A DNA stretch of 64,000 nt. Source: Palsa-465 sp963800475 (GTDB lineage Bacteria; Actinomycetota; Thermoleophilia; Solirubrobacterales; Solirubrobacteraceae). The stretch spans positions 248,001-312,000 of the forward strand of contig CAWDAZ010000002.1 in assembly GCA_963800475.1 (NCBI GenBank), in the 5' to 3' direction. Below the pieces are notes generated by a model. It was given only the letters and a program-made list of their open reading frames with translations, ran no database searches and had not been told where the DNA came from. The translations under genes and the position numbers were made by a program. Positions 51,641 to 58,500 of this stretch are shown here, piece after piece. Positions within the stretch are counted from its first letter, which is position 1. Each line of letters starts with the position of its first letter.

Positions 51641-52060
51641 GTGCTTTCCAAGACCCGCAGCACGCCGGTCTACTCGCTTGCGCCTGGAGTGATCCCCGAC
51701 AGGATCACGGGGCCCGTCGGTAACGGGTCACCGGTCGCGACCGATCCCGACATCGCCCCTGCGCAGCCTTCCGCCGCAACGGACAGGGAGACGCGGCGCG
51801 AGCGCTCCCGCCGCAAGACCCACCGGTCGCGCCTGCACGGCTACGCGATCCTGGCCGTCGCTCTGGTCGCGTTCCTGATCGCGCTCGCGGCCTCGAACAC
51901 CGCGCACGTGAAGGTCAACTGGGTGTTCGGCAGCTCACACGTGTCGCTCGTGTGGCTGGTGCTGTTCGCAGCGATCCTTGGCTGGCTGCTCGGGCTGGTC
52001 GCGACCGGCGCGTTTCACTGGCGCACTCGCGCGCCGCGCCGAGGCGGTGGCACATCATGA
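51641..52060 (+). CDS. LapA-domain (DUF1049) small membrane protein
   Basis: A 139-aa protein with a hydrophilic N-terminus of about 65 residues, then two helices: 'YAILAVALVAFLIALAASNT' and 'SLVWLVLFAAILGWLLGLVA', with the intervening 'VKVNWVFGSSHVSL' typical of LapA/DUF1049. These help lipopolysaccharide assembly in Gram-negatives; the role in actinobacteria is unknown. It has a GTG start and ATGA overlap with the DUF1508 gene, and is the first gene of the module driven by region B. Confidence 0.85.
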   Translation: MLSKTRSTPVYSLAPGVIPDRITGPVGNGSPVATDPDIAPAQPSAATDRETRRERSRRKTHRSRLHGYAILAVALVAFLIALAASNTAHVKVNWVFGSSHVSLVWLVLFAAILGWLLGLVATGAFHWRTRAPRRGGGTS

Positions 52061-52455
52061 TCCGCACCGCGCAGGTCACGCAAGCCGTGAGCGCGATGCG
52101 GAAGGCTCGGGCGGCCCCGAGCTTCTCGCCCGAGCCGGCCTCGATGAGGTTCCTCATCCATGGGGACAATGGCGGTGGCTACCACTGGACGATCGTCTCC
52201 GACGGCGGCGAGACGCTCGTGCGGTCCGGCAGCTTCACCTCCCACGAGGAAGCCGAACAAGCCGCGCGGATCGTGCACGGCGGCGCCTCCCGAGCGTCGT
52301 TCGGAGACCGCTCGGGCGACGCACCGCCCTCGATCTCCCCGCGCGCCGCGATGCGGCAACGGCGCGAGATCGGGCAACGGCGCGAGATCGCTTGGACGCC
52401 GAGCGCTGGTTGGATGAGGGCGGAAGCTTCAGCAGATGAGGCGGTGACCCGATGA
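52057..52455 (+). CDS. DUF1508 (YegP-like) protein
   Basis: A 132-aa protein whose core 'MRFLIHGDNGGGYHWTIVSD' then 'GGETLVRSGSFTSHEEAEQA' is the beta-alpha unit of DUF1508/YegP. The C-terminal 50 residues are Arg-rich with a direct duplication ('MRQRREIGQRREIAW'). The ATG overlaps the LapA-like stop and the gene overlaps the zinc-ribbon gene. The family has no known function. A truncated relative of its N-terminus is fused to the zinc-ribbon protein at 46620. Confidence 0.8.
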   Translation: MIRTAQVTQAVSAMRKARAAPSFSPEPASMRFLIHGDNGGGYHWTIVSDGGETLVRSGSFTSHEEAEQAARIVHGGASRASFGDRSGDAPPSISPRAAMRQRREIGQRREIAWTPSAGWMRAEASADEAVTR

Positions 52456-52679
52456 CCAGCGGGACATTGATGGCGCCGCCCGAGCGAGCCGCGCTCCCAG
52501 CCGATCCGCGGTCAAGACCGCCCTACACCTGCCTCGAGTGCGGGCACGGCCTGCGCGTGTCCGGCCTCGGGCGCCACCGCATGTACTTCGATCTCGGTGA
52601 CGAGCGCTCAGACAACCCGGTGATGAACCGGGTCTGCCCCGAATGCGGGCACGGCCTGCCCGGAAAGAACCCGCGATGA
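52452..52679 (+). CDS. Double zinc-ribbon protein
   Basis: A 75-aa protein with knuckles 'TCLECGHGLRVSGLGRHRM' and 'VCPECGHGLPGKN' flanking 'YFDLGDERSDNPVMN'. It is a close paralogue of the C-terminal part of the protein at 46620-46949. Eight zinc ligands (4 Cys and 2 His visible, plus others) suggest one or two structural zinc ions and nucleic-acid or protein binding. The start overlaps the DUF1508 gene by ATGA. Confidence 0.82.
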   Translation: MTSGTLMAPPERAALPADPRSRPPYTCLECGHGLRVSGLGRHRMYFDLGDERSDNPVMNRVCPECGHGLPGKNPR

Positions 52680-52825
52680 CACGCTCCATGATCCACCTCT
52701 GCTGCTCGCCCGAGGGTCAAGGAGGGAGCGCCTCGAGCGCTATGGTGAGCAGAACGAGTCGCTCGGCGGGTCTTCCCTTCTCCTTCGTGCGCCAACCCCC
52801 AGAGGGGCCGAGGAGTGATGAGCAC

Positions 52826-53044
52826 ATGAAGTTTCCCGAGATCTCGCGCAAAGGCGATCCCTCCCATGCCAGCGCAATCGCCCGCCTGACTGCGGCGCGC
52901 CGCGAAGAGCGCCGCCTTACCGCCGCCGCCGACGCCGCAAGGGGCGGCGCAGATGAGCCCGAGGCAGCGTCCCGACTAAGCGCCGCAGCGTCGGAGGTCG
53001 CGGCACGCGAAGCCTGGCTCGGCTGGGTCGAGCACGGCGTCTAA
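52826..53044 (+). CDS. Small Ala/Glu/Arg-rich helical protein
   Basis: A 72-aa protein starting 'MKFPEISRKGDPSHASAIAR' with GAGGAG about 12 bp upstream; the rest is predicted alpha-helical. The frame is also open from an ATG at 52676 that overlaps the zinc-ribbon stop, so a 122-aa form is possible. No family was recognised. It probably belongs to the operon that begins at 51641. Confidence 0.6.
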   Translation: MKFPEISRKGDPSHASAIARLTAARREERRLTAAADAARGGADEPEAASRLSAAASEVAAREAWLGWVEHGV

Positions 53045-53059
53045 GCGAGTGCCTTAGCC

Positions 53060-53317
53060 ATGTCCGCGGCGCGCCTGGACGAGCTTCGAATGCAGGCTCA
53101 GTACGCCCGCCAGCGTTACGACCTCTACAAGGCCAAGGCCTACGGTCCACGTGCGACGAGCGCCACGCGAATGCGTGAGCTGGAACGCGAATGCGCGCGG
53201 GCCGAAGCCGCTCTTCGCTTCGCCGAGGCTGAGGCAAAACGCGCAGTAACCAACGCGCACCAGGCAACCGGATCGACCTCGCGCGCCAAACGAGCAGACA
53301 ACTCCACGGACCGCTGA
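53060..53317 (+). CDS. Small coiled-coil-like protein
   Basis: An 85-aa protein dominated by heptad-like charged/Ala segments ('LDELRMQAQYARQRYDLYKA' and 'MRELERECARAEAALRFAEA'), with a disordered Ser/Arg tail. It starts 15 bp after the preceding gene. No enzyme motif is present. It is the last intact gene of the module; after it comes the truncated sufB. Confidence 0.6.
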   Translation: MSAARLDELRMQAQYARQRYDLYKAKAYGPRATSATRMRELERECARAEAALRFAEAEAKRAVTNAHQATGSTSRAKRADNSTDR

Positions 53318-53508
53318 GGACATCCCGCGCGACCGCCAGCGCTGACCGCCGCTGGCAACTTGTATCCAACGCGCGGAAGGCACATCCCGGCTCTACAGAA
53401 AGCGCCCACGAGGAGGGCGTCGATCGCTGGACCTGTCGTCGCTAGCCGGGGAGGTGGAGCAGGCGTCCAAGACCAGCGAGAGCCTGCATAGGGATCCGGC
53501 TCGCGACG

Positions 53509-53832
53509 CCGCTCGAGATCGCCAAGGGCGCCCACGGCGCCCGCTCGAAGGTCGTCTGCGACGCGCTGCTGCTCGACGAGCACTCGCGCTCTGACACCTA
53601 CCCGACGATCCGGATCGGCGAGGACGACGTCAACGTCGCCCACGAGGCGACCGTCTCGAAGGTCGGCGAGGACCAGCTCTTCTACCTGATGACCCACGGG
53701 ATCCCCGAAGACGAGGCCTCCAAGCTGATCGTGAACGGGTTCATCGAGCCGATCACCAAGGAGCTTCCGATGGAGTACGCGGTCGAGATGAACCGCCTGA
53801 TCGAGCTCCAGATGGAAGGCTCGATTGGGTAG
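53509..53832 (+). pseudogene. sufB: C-terminal fragment of SufB (Fe-S cluster assembly)
   Basis: About 107 codons encode the end of SufB without any start codon: 'EIAKGAHGARSKVVCDALLL', 'DEHSRSDTYPTIRIGEDDVN', 'HEATVSKVGEDQLFYLM' and the terminal 'EYAVEMNRLIELQMEGSIG'. The N-terminal three quarters of this roughly 470-aa scaffold are missing; upstream of residue Pro the similarity ends at once. No sufC/sufD lies nearby. It is a recombination scar or a truncated duplicate, since suf is normally essential. Confidence 0.8.
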
Positions 53833-53886
53833 CAGCCCTACCGCGCCGCTGACCCCGATGCGGGAGCCTCCGAGCTTGGCGGCCGG

Positions 53887-54180
53887 TCAAGCATCGCCCC
53901 CTCTCCTGTAGCGCAGGTGTGCCTCCTCGACGAGCTTGACCATCTGCCAGTAGGCGATCAGATCCCGCTCTGCGTCGGTCGTGTTCGCAAAGAAGCGGCG
54001 GGCGATCGTCAACTCGCCCCGATCTCGTCCTGCCGCCTGCTCGGCAATCCACGCGCGGTCGATCCGCCTTTGGGCAATCAACCCTATAGCCGACTCGATC
54101 TCCGAGCCCGTGCAATCACCGAGTCGCTTGAACACTCCGCGACCGATCTCGAGCTGCTCCTCCGGATTGACCTCGCCCAT
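53887..54180 (-). CDS. Hypothetical protein
   Basis: A 97-aa protein ('MGEVNPEEQLEIGRGVFKRL' at the start, 'LIAYWQMVKLVEEAHLRYR' near the end), rich in charged helices and with normal codon use. The start is 2 bp after the stop of a truncated winged-helix frame, so both may stem from one element. Function not recognised; it could be an element-encoded accessory protein. Confidence 0.6.
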   Translation of the reverse strand: MGEVNPEEQLEIGRGVFKRLGDCTGSEIESAIGLIAQRRIDRAWIAEQAAGRDRGELTIARRFFANTTDAERDLIAYWQMVKLVEEAHLRYRRGGDA

Positions 54181-54182
54181 CG

Positions 54183-54365
54183 CTACATGATCCTCTCGCA
54201 CCGCTGCGCGTTCCGCCTGGCCACCCGCTCAACCCACCCCATCGCGCAGCCCCACGCTCCCAGCGGCGCCGGGCCGACCCGCGCCAGCCACGCCAGCCCT
54301 CGCAGCGACGCCGGCCCAACGCGCGAGCTCCTGGAGACCACGGGCGCGTCCGGCGAGCGCAGCAA
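54183..54365 (-). pseudogene. Truncated N-terminus of a winged-helix (replication-relaxation-like) protein
   Basis: A 60-residue frame: 'SRVGPASLRGLAWLARVGPA', 'PLGAWGCAMGWVERVARRN' and a stop soon after. I recall 'ASLRGLAWLARVGPAPL-x-A-W-x-C-A-M-G-W' as the start of much longer winged-helix proteins in Solirubrobacterales, followed there by a recognition helix and wing; here the protein ends within the first helices. It is probably a decayed element gene. Confidence 0.5.
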
Positions 54366-54439
54366 GGTTCACCACCCACTTCGTGGCGTTCGCGGGCTGC
54401 CCGCGCTCGCACGTCGAGCGCTCTCTACGGCGAGGGGTT

Positions 54440-54463
54440 GGTCACCGTTTTGGTCACCGTTTT
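54440..54463. repeat. Two tandem 12-bp repeats near the tRNA-Asp gene
   Basis: GGTCACCGTTTT occurs twice head to tail. On the minus strand it encodes 'KTVTKTVTNPSP*', a Thr-Val-Thr tail of a type sometimes seen at the end of phage-like integrases, but no integrase body is present upstream. It lies about 100 bp from the 3' end of tRNA-Asp. Confidence 0.5.
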
Positions 54464-54565
54464 CCTGTCGCGGCCAGGCTTTCGCTGGCTTGCCGTGGCG
54501 AGGAGCAAGACGCGCTCGGGCCAGAAAAGCCCTCGTAATGACCCAGTTTGGCTCGCTCTGACTTA

Positions 54566-54639
<74 letters not shown>

Positions 54640-54682
54640 TTACGGGACTTCCAGTATGGCAGGAGGATCCGGGATCGCGGTC

Positions 54683-55654
54683 CTAGCCGTGGCCGGCGAT
54701 CGCGTGGGGGACGTATGGCTCCTCGAGCCGCGCGACCTCCTCGTCGGTCAGCTCGAGCTGCTCGGCCGCGAGCGCATCCTCGAGGTGCTTGGGCTTGGTC
54801 GCACCCACGATCGGAGCGGTCACGCCGGGCCTTTGAAGCAGCCAGGCGAGCGCGACGCGGGCGGGCGGCTCGCCCTTCTCCTGCGCGACCTCCCCGAGCC
54901 GGTCCACGACGTCGAAGTCGACCCCGGGCTTGTAGAGGAAGTCGGAGAACTGGTCCGTTTCGGCGCGCGCCGTCAGCTTCTCGCCCCCGCGCGTCCGGTT
55001 GCCCGCGAGCAGCCCGCGCGCCAGCGGGCTCCACGGGATCACCGCGACCCCCTGGTCGATGCACTGCGGGATCATCTCGCGCTCCTCTTCGCGGTAGACC
55101 AGGTTGTAGTGGTTCTGCATCGAGACGAACGGGGTGGTGGCGACGCGCTGGGCCTTGGCGAACTGCCACGCGAACATGCTGCTGGCACCGATGTAACGAG
55201 CCTTGCCCGCCTTCACCACGTCGTGCAGTGCCTCCATCGTCTCCTCGATCGGGGTTCGGTAGTCCCAGCGATGGATCTGGTAGAGGTCGACGTAGTCGAG
55301 CTCGAGCCGGCTGAGCGAAGCGTCGATCGACGCCATGATGTGCTTACGCGACAGCCCGATGCCGTTCTCCCCGGGCATCGTCTTACCCCACACCTTGGTC
55401 GCGACCACGTACTCCTCGCGCATCCCGAACAGCTTGCGCAGCAGTCGTCCGGTGATCACCTCGCTCTTGCCGCCGTTGTAGACGTTGGCGGTGTCAAAGA
55501 ACGTGATCCCCCCCTCGACCGCCTGGCGAACCAGCGGCTCGGCGTCCGGCTCTTCGAGAGCCCAGGGCCGGTCCTCGTGCTTGCCGAAGCTCATCATCCC
55601 GAGGCACAGGCGCGAAACCCGCAGCCCTGTGTTTCCGAGGTTCACGTAGTTCAT
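54683..55654 (-). CDS. Aldo/keto reductase
   Basis: A 323-aa NADPH-dependent oxidoreductase of the AKR family (YajO/Kv-beta-like group). The tetrad is visible: Asp in 'FFDTANVYNGGKSE' with Tyr, Lys in 'VVATKVWG', His in 'YQIHRWDYRTPIEET'; 'GASSMFAWQFAKA' and 'IVGATKPKHLEDAL' form the cofactor site. It reduces aldehydes or ketones; the substrate is unknown. It is followed by tRNA-Asp. Confidence 0.94.
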   Translation of the reverse strand: MNYVNLGNTGLRVSRLCLGMMSFGKHEDRPWALEEPDAEPLVRQAVEGGITFFDTANVYNGGKSEVITGRLLRKLFGMREEYVVATKVWGKTMPGENGIGLSRKHIMASIDASLSRLELDYVDLYQIHRWDYRTPIEETMEALHDVVKAGKARYIGASSMFAWQFAKAQRVATTPFVSMQNHYNLVYREEEREMIPQCIDQGVAVIPWSPLARGLLAGNRTRGGEKLTARAETDQFSDFLYKPGVDFDVVDRLGEVAQEKGEPPARVALAWLLQRPGVTAPIVGATKPKHLEDALAAEQLELTDEEVARLEEPYVPHAIAGHG

Positions 55655-55810
55655 GGCGGTCGCTCCTTTGGCGTTTCAGCGAATCCTTACGCGTTTCTTC
55701 CCGTGGCCCGGGGACGGTGCGCAACTTTTTGCCGGCTGATCGGTTTGAGCGGGCGTAACAAATGCCCCGAGGGCGAGCCCAACCCGGCCGTGGGCAGTCC
55801 ATGGGAGCAG

Positions 55811-55841
55811 CGACGGGGACCTTGGAAGCAGGTCCCCGTCG
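55811..55841 (-). terminator. Strong hairpin downstream of the TetR gene
   Basis: CGACGGGGACC (55811-55821) and GGTCCCCGTCG (55831-55841) form a perfect 11-bp stem with a 9-nt loop. It lies 20 bp after the TetR stop. There is no long U-tract on that side, so it may be a weak intrinsic terminator or act in both directions between TetR and the aldo/keto reductase. Confidence 0.65.
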
Positions 55842-55861
55842 TCATTTAACGGGCGGATTGG

Positions 55862-56518
55862 CTAACCGGCCAGCAGCAGCCGGACAACGCTCTGGACGAA
55901 CCGCTCATACCGGTCCGGCGTGTAGTTCTCCGGGTCGGTCAGCACCATTCGCCCGGCCTGCTCGCCGAGGTCGCGGACCATCCGCGCGGCGAGCTCCGCG
56001 TCGAGGTCCTCCGGGAGCTGGCCGTCCTGGATCGAGCGCCTGACCAGCTGCTCGATCTGCGCGAGGATCCGCGCTCGATTCTGCTCGACGTGATCGCGGA
56101 CGATCTCCGGAGTGCCGTCGAGCGGCAGCAGGATCAGCCGCCAGGTGGCCGGCCGGCTCTGGACCGCCTCGAGAAAGCTGCGCACGCCGGTCGCGAAGAA
56201 CTCCGCCGGTTCACGGTCTCCGGGATCCTCCGGCACCACGTCGGCGAGCTGGCCCAGCGAGTAGCGCTCCTCCCGTTCGACCAACGCGTGCAGTAGCCGC
56301 GCCAGGTTCGCGAAGTGGTCGTAGACGACCGGCCGGGTGACGCCGGCCTCGCGCGCGATCGCCTCGATCGAGACGCCCCGATACCCCTCCTGGAGGATCA
56401 CGTTGAGCGCCGCGTCGATCAGCTGCTCGCGCCGCTGCTCGGGCGGCATCCGCGGGGCGTATCGGCGACGGGGCCGAGACGCTGCGTCTTGGACCGGGCG
56501 GGCAGGTGGAGCGGGCAT
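55862..56518 (-). CDS. TetR-family transcriptional regulator
   Basis: A 218-aa regulator. The N-terminal HTH is 'EQRREQLIDAALNVILQEGY' and 'VSIEAIAREAGVTRPVVYDH', followed by an alpha-helical ligand domain. A basic, disordered N-terminus of about 20 residues precedes it. It is divergent from the metallo-beta-lactamase-fold gene, and a perfect palindrome lies 14 bp before its start, so it probably regulates itself and that gene. The ligand is unknown. Confidence 0.93.
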   Translation of the reverse strand: MPAPPARPVQDAASRPRRRYAPRMPPEQRREQLIDAALNVILQEGYRGVSIEAIAREAGVTRPVVYDHFANLARLLHALVEREERYSLGQLADVVPEDPGDREPAEFFATGVRSFLEAVQSRPATWRLILLPLDGTPEIVRDHVEQNRARILAQIEQLVRRSIQDGQLPEDLDAELAARMVRDLGEQAGRMVLTDPENYTPDRYERFVQSVVRLLLAG

Positions 56519-56531
56519 AGGCGCCAGAGTT

Positions 56532-56552
56532 AGCGTAGCCGAGAACTACGCT
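56532..56552. promoter_or_regulatory. TetR operator candidate AGCGTAG-N7-CTACGCT
   Basis: A perfect 7-bp inverted repeat with a 7-nt spacer (56532-56538, 56546-56552), a normal TetR-family operator size. A second overlapping CTACG...CGTAG pair follows at once. It lies between the divergent TetR and metallo-hydrolase genes. Confidence 0.7.
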
Positions 56553-56615
56553 GCCGTAGCTTCATGACCGCTTACGTTCGCTGACCCCAACCCTCGACTC
56601 TCTAGCATCAGCCCG

Positions 56616-57356
56616 ATCACGGTCTCACGCGACATCGTTCCGCGGGTTCACCGCGTCGGCAACTCGTTTGTCAACTGGTACCTCGTCGAGGACGGCGGTC
56701 GCCTGACGGCCGTCGACGCCGGGCTCCCTGGGTTCAAGCGAACTCTCGACGACGACTTCAGCGGACTCGGGTTGCGACTCGCCGACGTCGACGCGCTGAT
56801 TCTCACGCACTCCGACGCCGACCACACCGGTCTGACCGCGGTGCTCCACGAGGCCGGCGCGCGCGTGCTGATTCATGCGGCGGACGACGCGACCCTGCGC
56901 AAGCCGGGACCGAAGACCGGCGACGGCAAGCCGCTCAACATGGTCCCCGAGATGTGGCGTCCCTCGTTCTGGCGCCTGGCCGGCACGATGGTCGCGAACG
57001 GCGGCATGAGGCCGCCCAAGTTCGAGGGGGCCGAGACTTTCGAGGACGGTGTGCTGGACGTCCCCGGCCGGCCGCGCGTGATCCCGACTCCCGGGCACAC
57101 GCCGGGGCACTGTGCGTTCTACTTCGAGGATCACGGCGCGCTGTTCGTGGGCGACGCGATGTGCACGCGGAATCCGCTCACCGGCGGCATCGGGCCGCAG
57201 CTGATGTCGCACGGCTTCAACGTGTCGGACGCGGAAGCGATGAGCTCACTCGACGCGATCGAGCCACTCGAAGCCGAGGCCCTCCTCCCGGGACACGGCG
57301 AGCCCTGGCGGGACGGCGTGTCGGTCGCGGTCACCGAGGCACGGGCTCGGGTCTAG
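56616..57356 (+). CDS. Metallo-beta-lactamase-fold hydrolase without a standard start codon
   Basis: About 246 aa. The zinc motif is 'LILTHSDADHTGL' (H-x-D-x-D-H), with 'IPTPGHTPGHCAFYF', 'LFVGDAMCTRNPL' and 'LLPGHGEPW' supplying the other ligands. The conserved first strands ('IVPRVHRVGNSFVNWYLVED' and 'RLTAVDAGLPGFKRTL') are in frame but lie upstream of the first possible start (TTG at 56772), and no ATG/GTG/TTG exists after the stop at about 56565. I place the start at ATC 56616 provisionally. It is divergent from TetR and overlaps the ComF-like gene antisense by 111 bp. Confidence 0.8.
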   Translation: MTVSRDIVPRVHRVGNSFVNWYLVEDGGRLTAVDAGLPGFKRTLDDDFSGLGLRLADVDALILTHSDADHTGLTAVLHEAGARVLIHAADDATLRKPGPKTGDGKPLNMVPEMWRPSFWRLAGTMVANGGMRPPKFEGAETFEDGVLDVPGRPRVIPTPGHTPGHCAFYFEDHGALFVGDAMCTRNPLTGGIGPQLMSHGFNVSDAEAMSSLDAIEPLEAEALLPGHGEPWRDGVSVAVTEARARV

Positions 57357-58043
57357 CGCGCCGGGCGCGCACAGAGCACAACGGCTCCAGTCGAACCGGC
57401 CGGCAAGCGCATGCAGCCGCCGGTCGTTGTCGTGCCAGTCGCGGTTGACGTACCGCCCGATCGCCACCGCCGCGACCCGACCCGCGCCCGCCGCCTTCAG
57501 CGCTGCGCCGGCGCTCTGCGCGTTAGCGCCGGTCGTCCACGTGTCGTCCACGAGCAGCACCGCTTCGCCGTCGAGCGGACGCGCGGCGAGGTACTTGAGG
57601 AAGTCGTATTCGCGGTCGCCCGACTCGAAGCTCGACCGCCACAGCAAGCGCTCGTAGCGCGCCCGCTCGGCGCCGAGCGCGCAGGTCACGATCGAGCGGA
57701 GCGGATGCTCGCGGTCGCGGTGGCGCTCGCCGGACGGGACGCTCGTCACCAGGTCGAAGCCTCGTACCGCTGCCGCCCTGGCGAGGCAGCGCTCGTGGCG
57801 AGCCAGGTAGCGCGTAAGAATCCTCGCCAGCTCGCATCGCAGCGAGCGTGCAAGCGGCGCCGGCAGCCGCTTGTACCCGGCCAACGCGTGGTGCAGGGAC
57901 TCGTGCGCGACGCTGTAGGAGATCGCGGCGACGGCGTCGAGCACGCGTTTGCCGTGGGCGCAGGAGTAGCAGCACGGGTACCCGTCGGTGAGGTTGAAGC
58001 AGGTGACGCACACCCCGGGACCGGTCCGTGGCGAGAGCAGCAT
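57246..58043 (-). CDS. ComF-like phosphoribosyltransferase-fold protein
   Basis: A 265-aa protein. Two cysteine knuckles ('GVCVTCFNLTDGYPCCYSC') form the N-terminal zinc site, and the PRPP-binding loop is 'GEAVLLVDDTWTTGANAQSA'. ComF proteins aid DNA uptake in competence, but many relatives have no known role. The C-terminal 45 residues ('RCALCAPG...') are extra and overlap the metallo-hydrolase gene on the other strand. GGAAGAA precedes the ATG at 58043. Confidence 0.85.
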   Translation of the reverse strand: MLLSPRTGPGVCVTCFNLTDGYPCCYSCAHGKRVLDAVAAISYSVAHESLHHALAGYKRLPAPLARSLRCELARILTRYLARHERCLARAAAVRGFDLVTSVPSGERHRDREHPLRSIVTCALGAERARYERLLWRSSFESGDREYDFLKYLAARPLDGEAVLLVDDTWTTGANAQSAGAALKAAGAGRVAAVAIGRYVNRDWHDNDRRLHALAGRFDWSRCALCAPGALDPSPCLGDRDRHAVPPGLAVSREEGLGFEWLDRVE

Positions 58044-58109
58044 TTCTTCCACCGGTACCACCGGTGGGCCTAGACGACCGGCTGCTCGGGTCTGGCGGTG
58101 CGGCTCCGG

Positions 58110-58403
58110 CTACTCGGCGGGCTCGGCGGGCTTGCCGGCTCCGACCGGCTCGCCAGTCGCGACCGGCTCCGGCTCCACCGTCGTCGCGACCGCCGTCGAA
58201 GCGGTCGGGAGGGGAGCCTCCTCCGCGGTGGTCTGCGTGAGGACCTCGTCATGCGGGCCCTCTCCGCTCATCGCGTGCCTGAAGTCGCGCAGTCCTCGAC
58301 CGAGTGACCGTCCTACCTCGGGAAGCCGCTTCGGACCGAGCACCAGCAGCGCGACCACCAGCACGAACAGCAGATGAGTTGGCTGAAGGATGTCCCCAAT
58401 CAC
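58110..58403 (-). CDS. tatA: Sec-independent protein translocase TatA/TatE-type
   Basis: A 97-aa protein: one N-terminal helix ('THLLFVLVVALLVLGPKRLP'), the F-G/L-G-P-K-x-L-P hinge, an amphipathic helix ('EVGRSLGRGLRDFRHAM') and an acidic, low-complexity tail. It forms the pore-like element of the Tat pathway; the Tat-exported FAD oxidase at 40947 would use it. No tatC is next to it. Confidence 0.93.
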   Translation of the reverse strand: MIGDILQPTHLLFVLVVALLVLGPKRLPEVGRSLGRGLRDFRHAMSGEGPHDEVLTQTTAEEAPLPTASTAVATTVEPEPVATGEPVGAGKPAEPAE

Positions 58404-58500
58404 GACACCAAAGCTTACCGGTCCCAGATGCTCGCCTGGGCATTTCGGCCAACGGCCTCGAGTTCAACGCTCTGAGGTGCGCAATCGCGGGCGTCACTCG

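Noticed and set aside
52676..52825. Long form of the small protein starting at the zinc-ribbon overlap
   Set aside because: The added 50 residues look non-conserved and a second ATG with GAGGAG upstream is better; kept only as an alternative start.
55655..55810. Gene between the aldo/keto reductase and the TetR terminator hairpin
   Set aside because: No frame with a plausible start and protein-like composition was seen.
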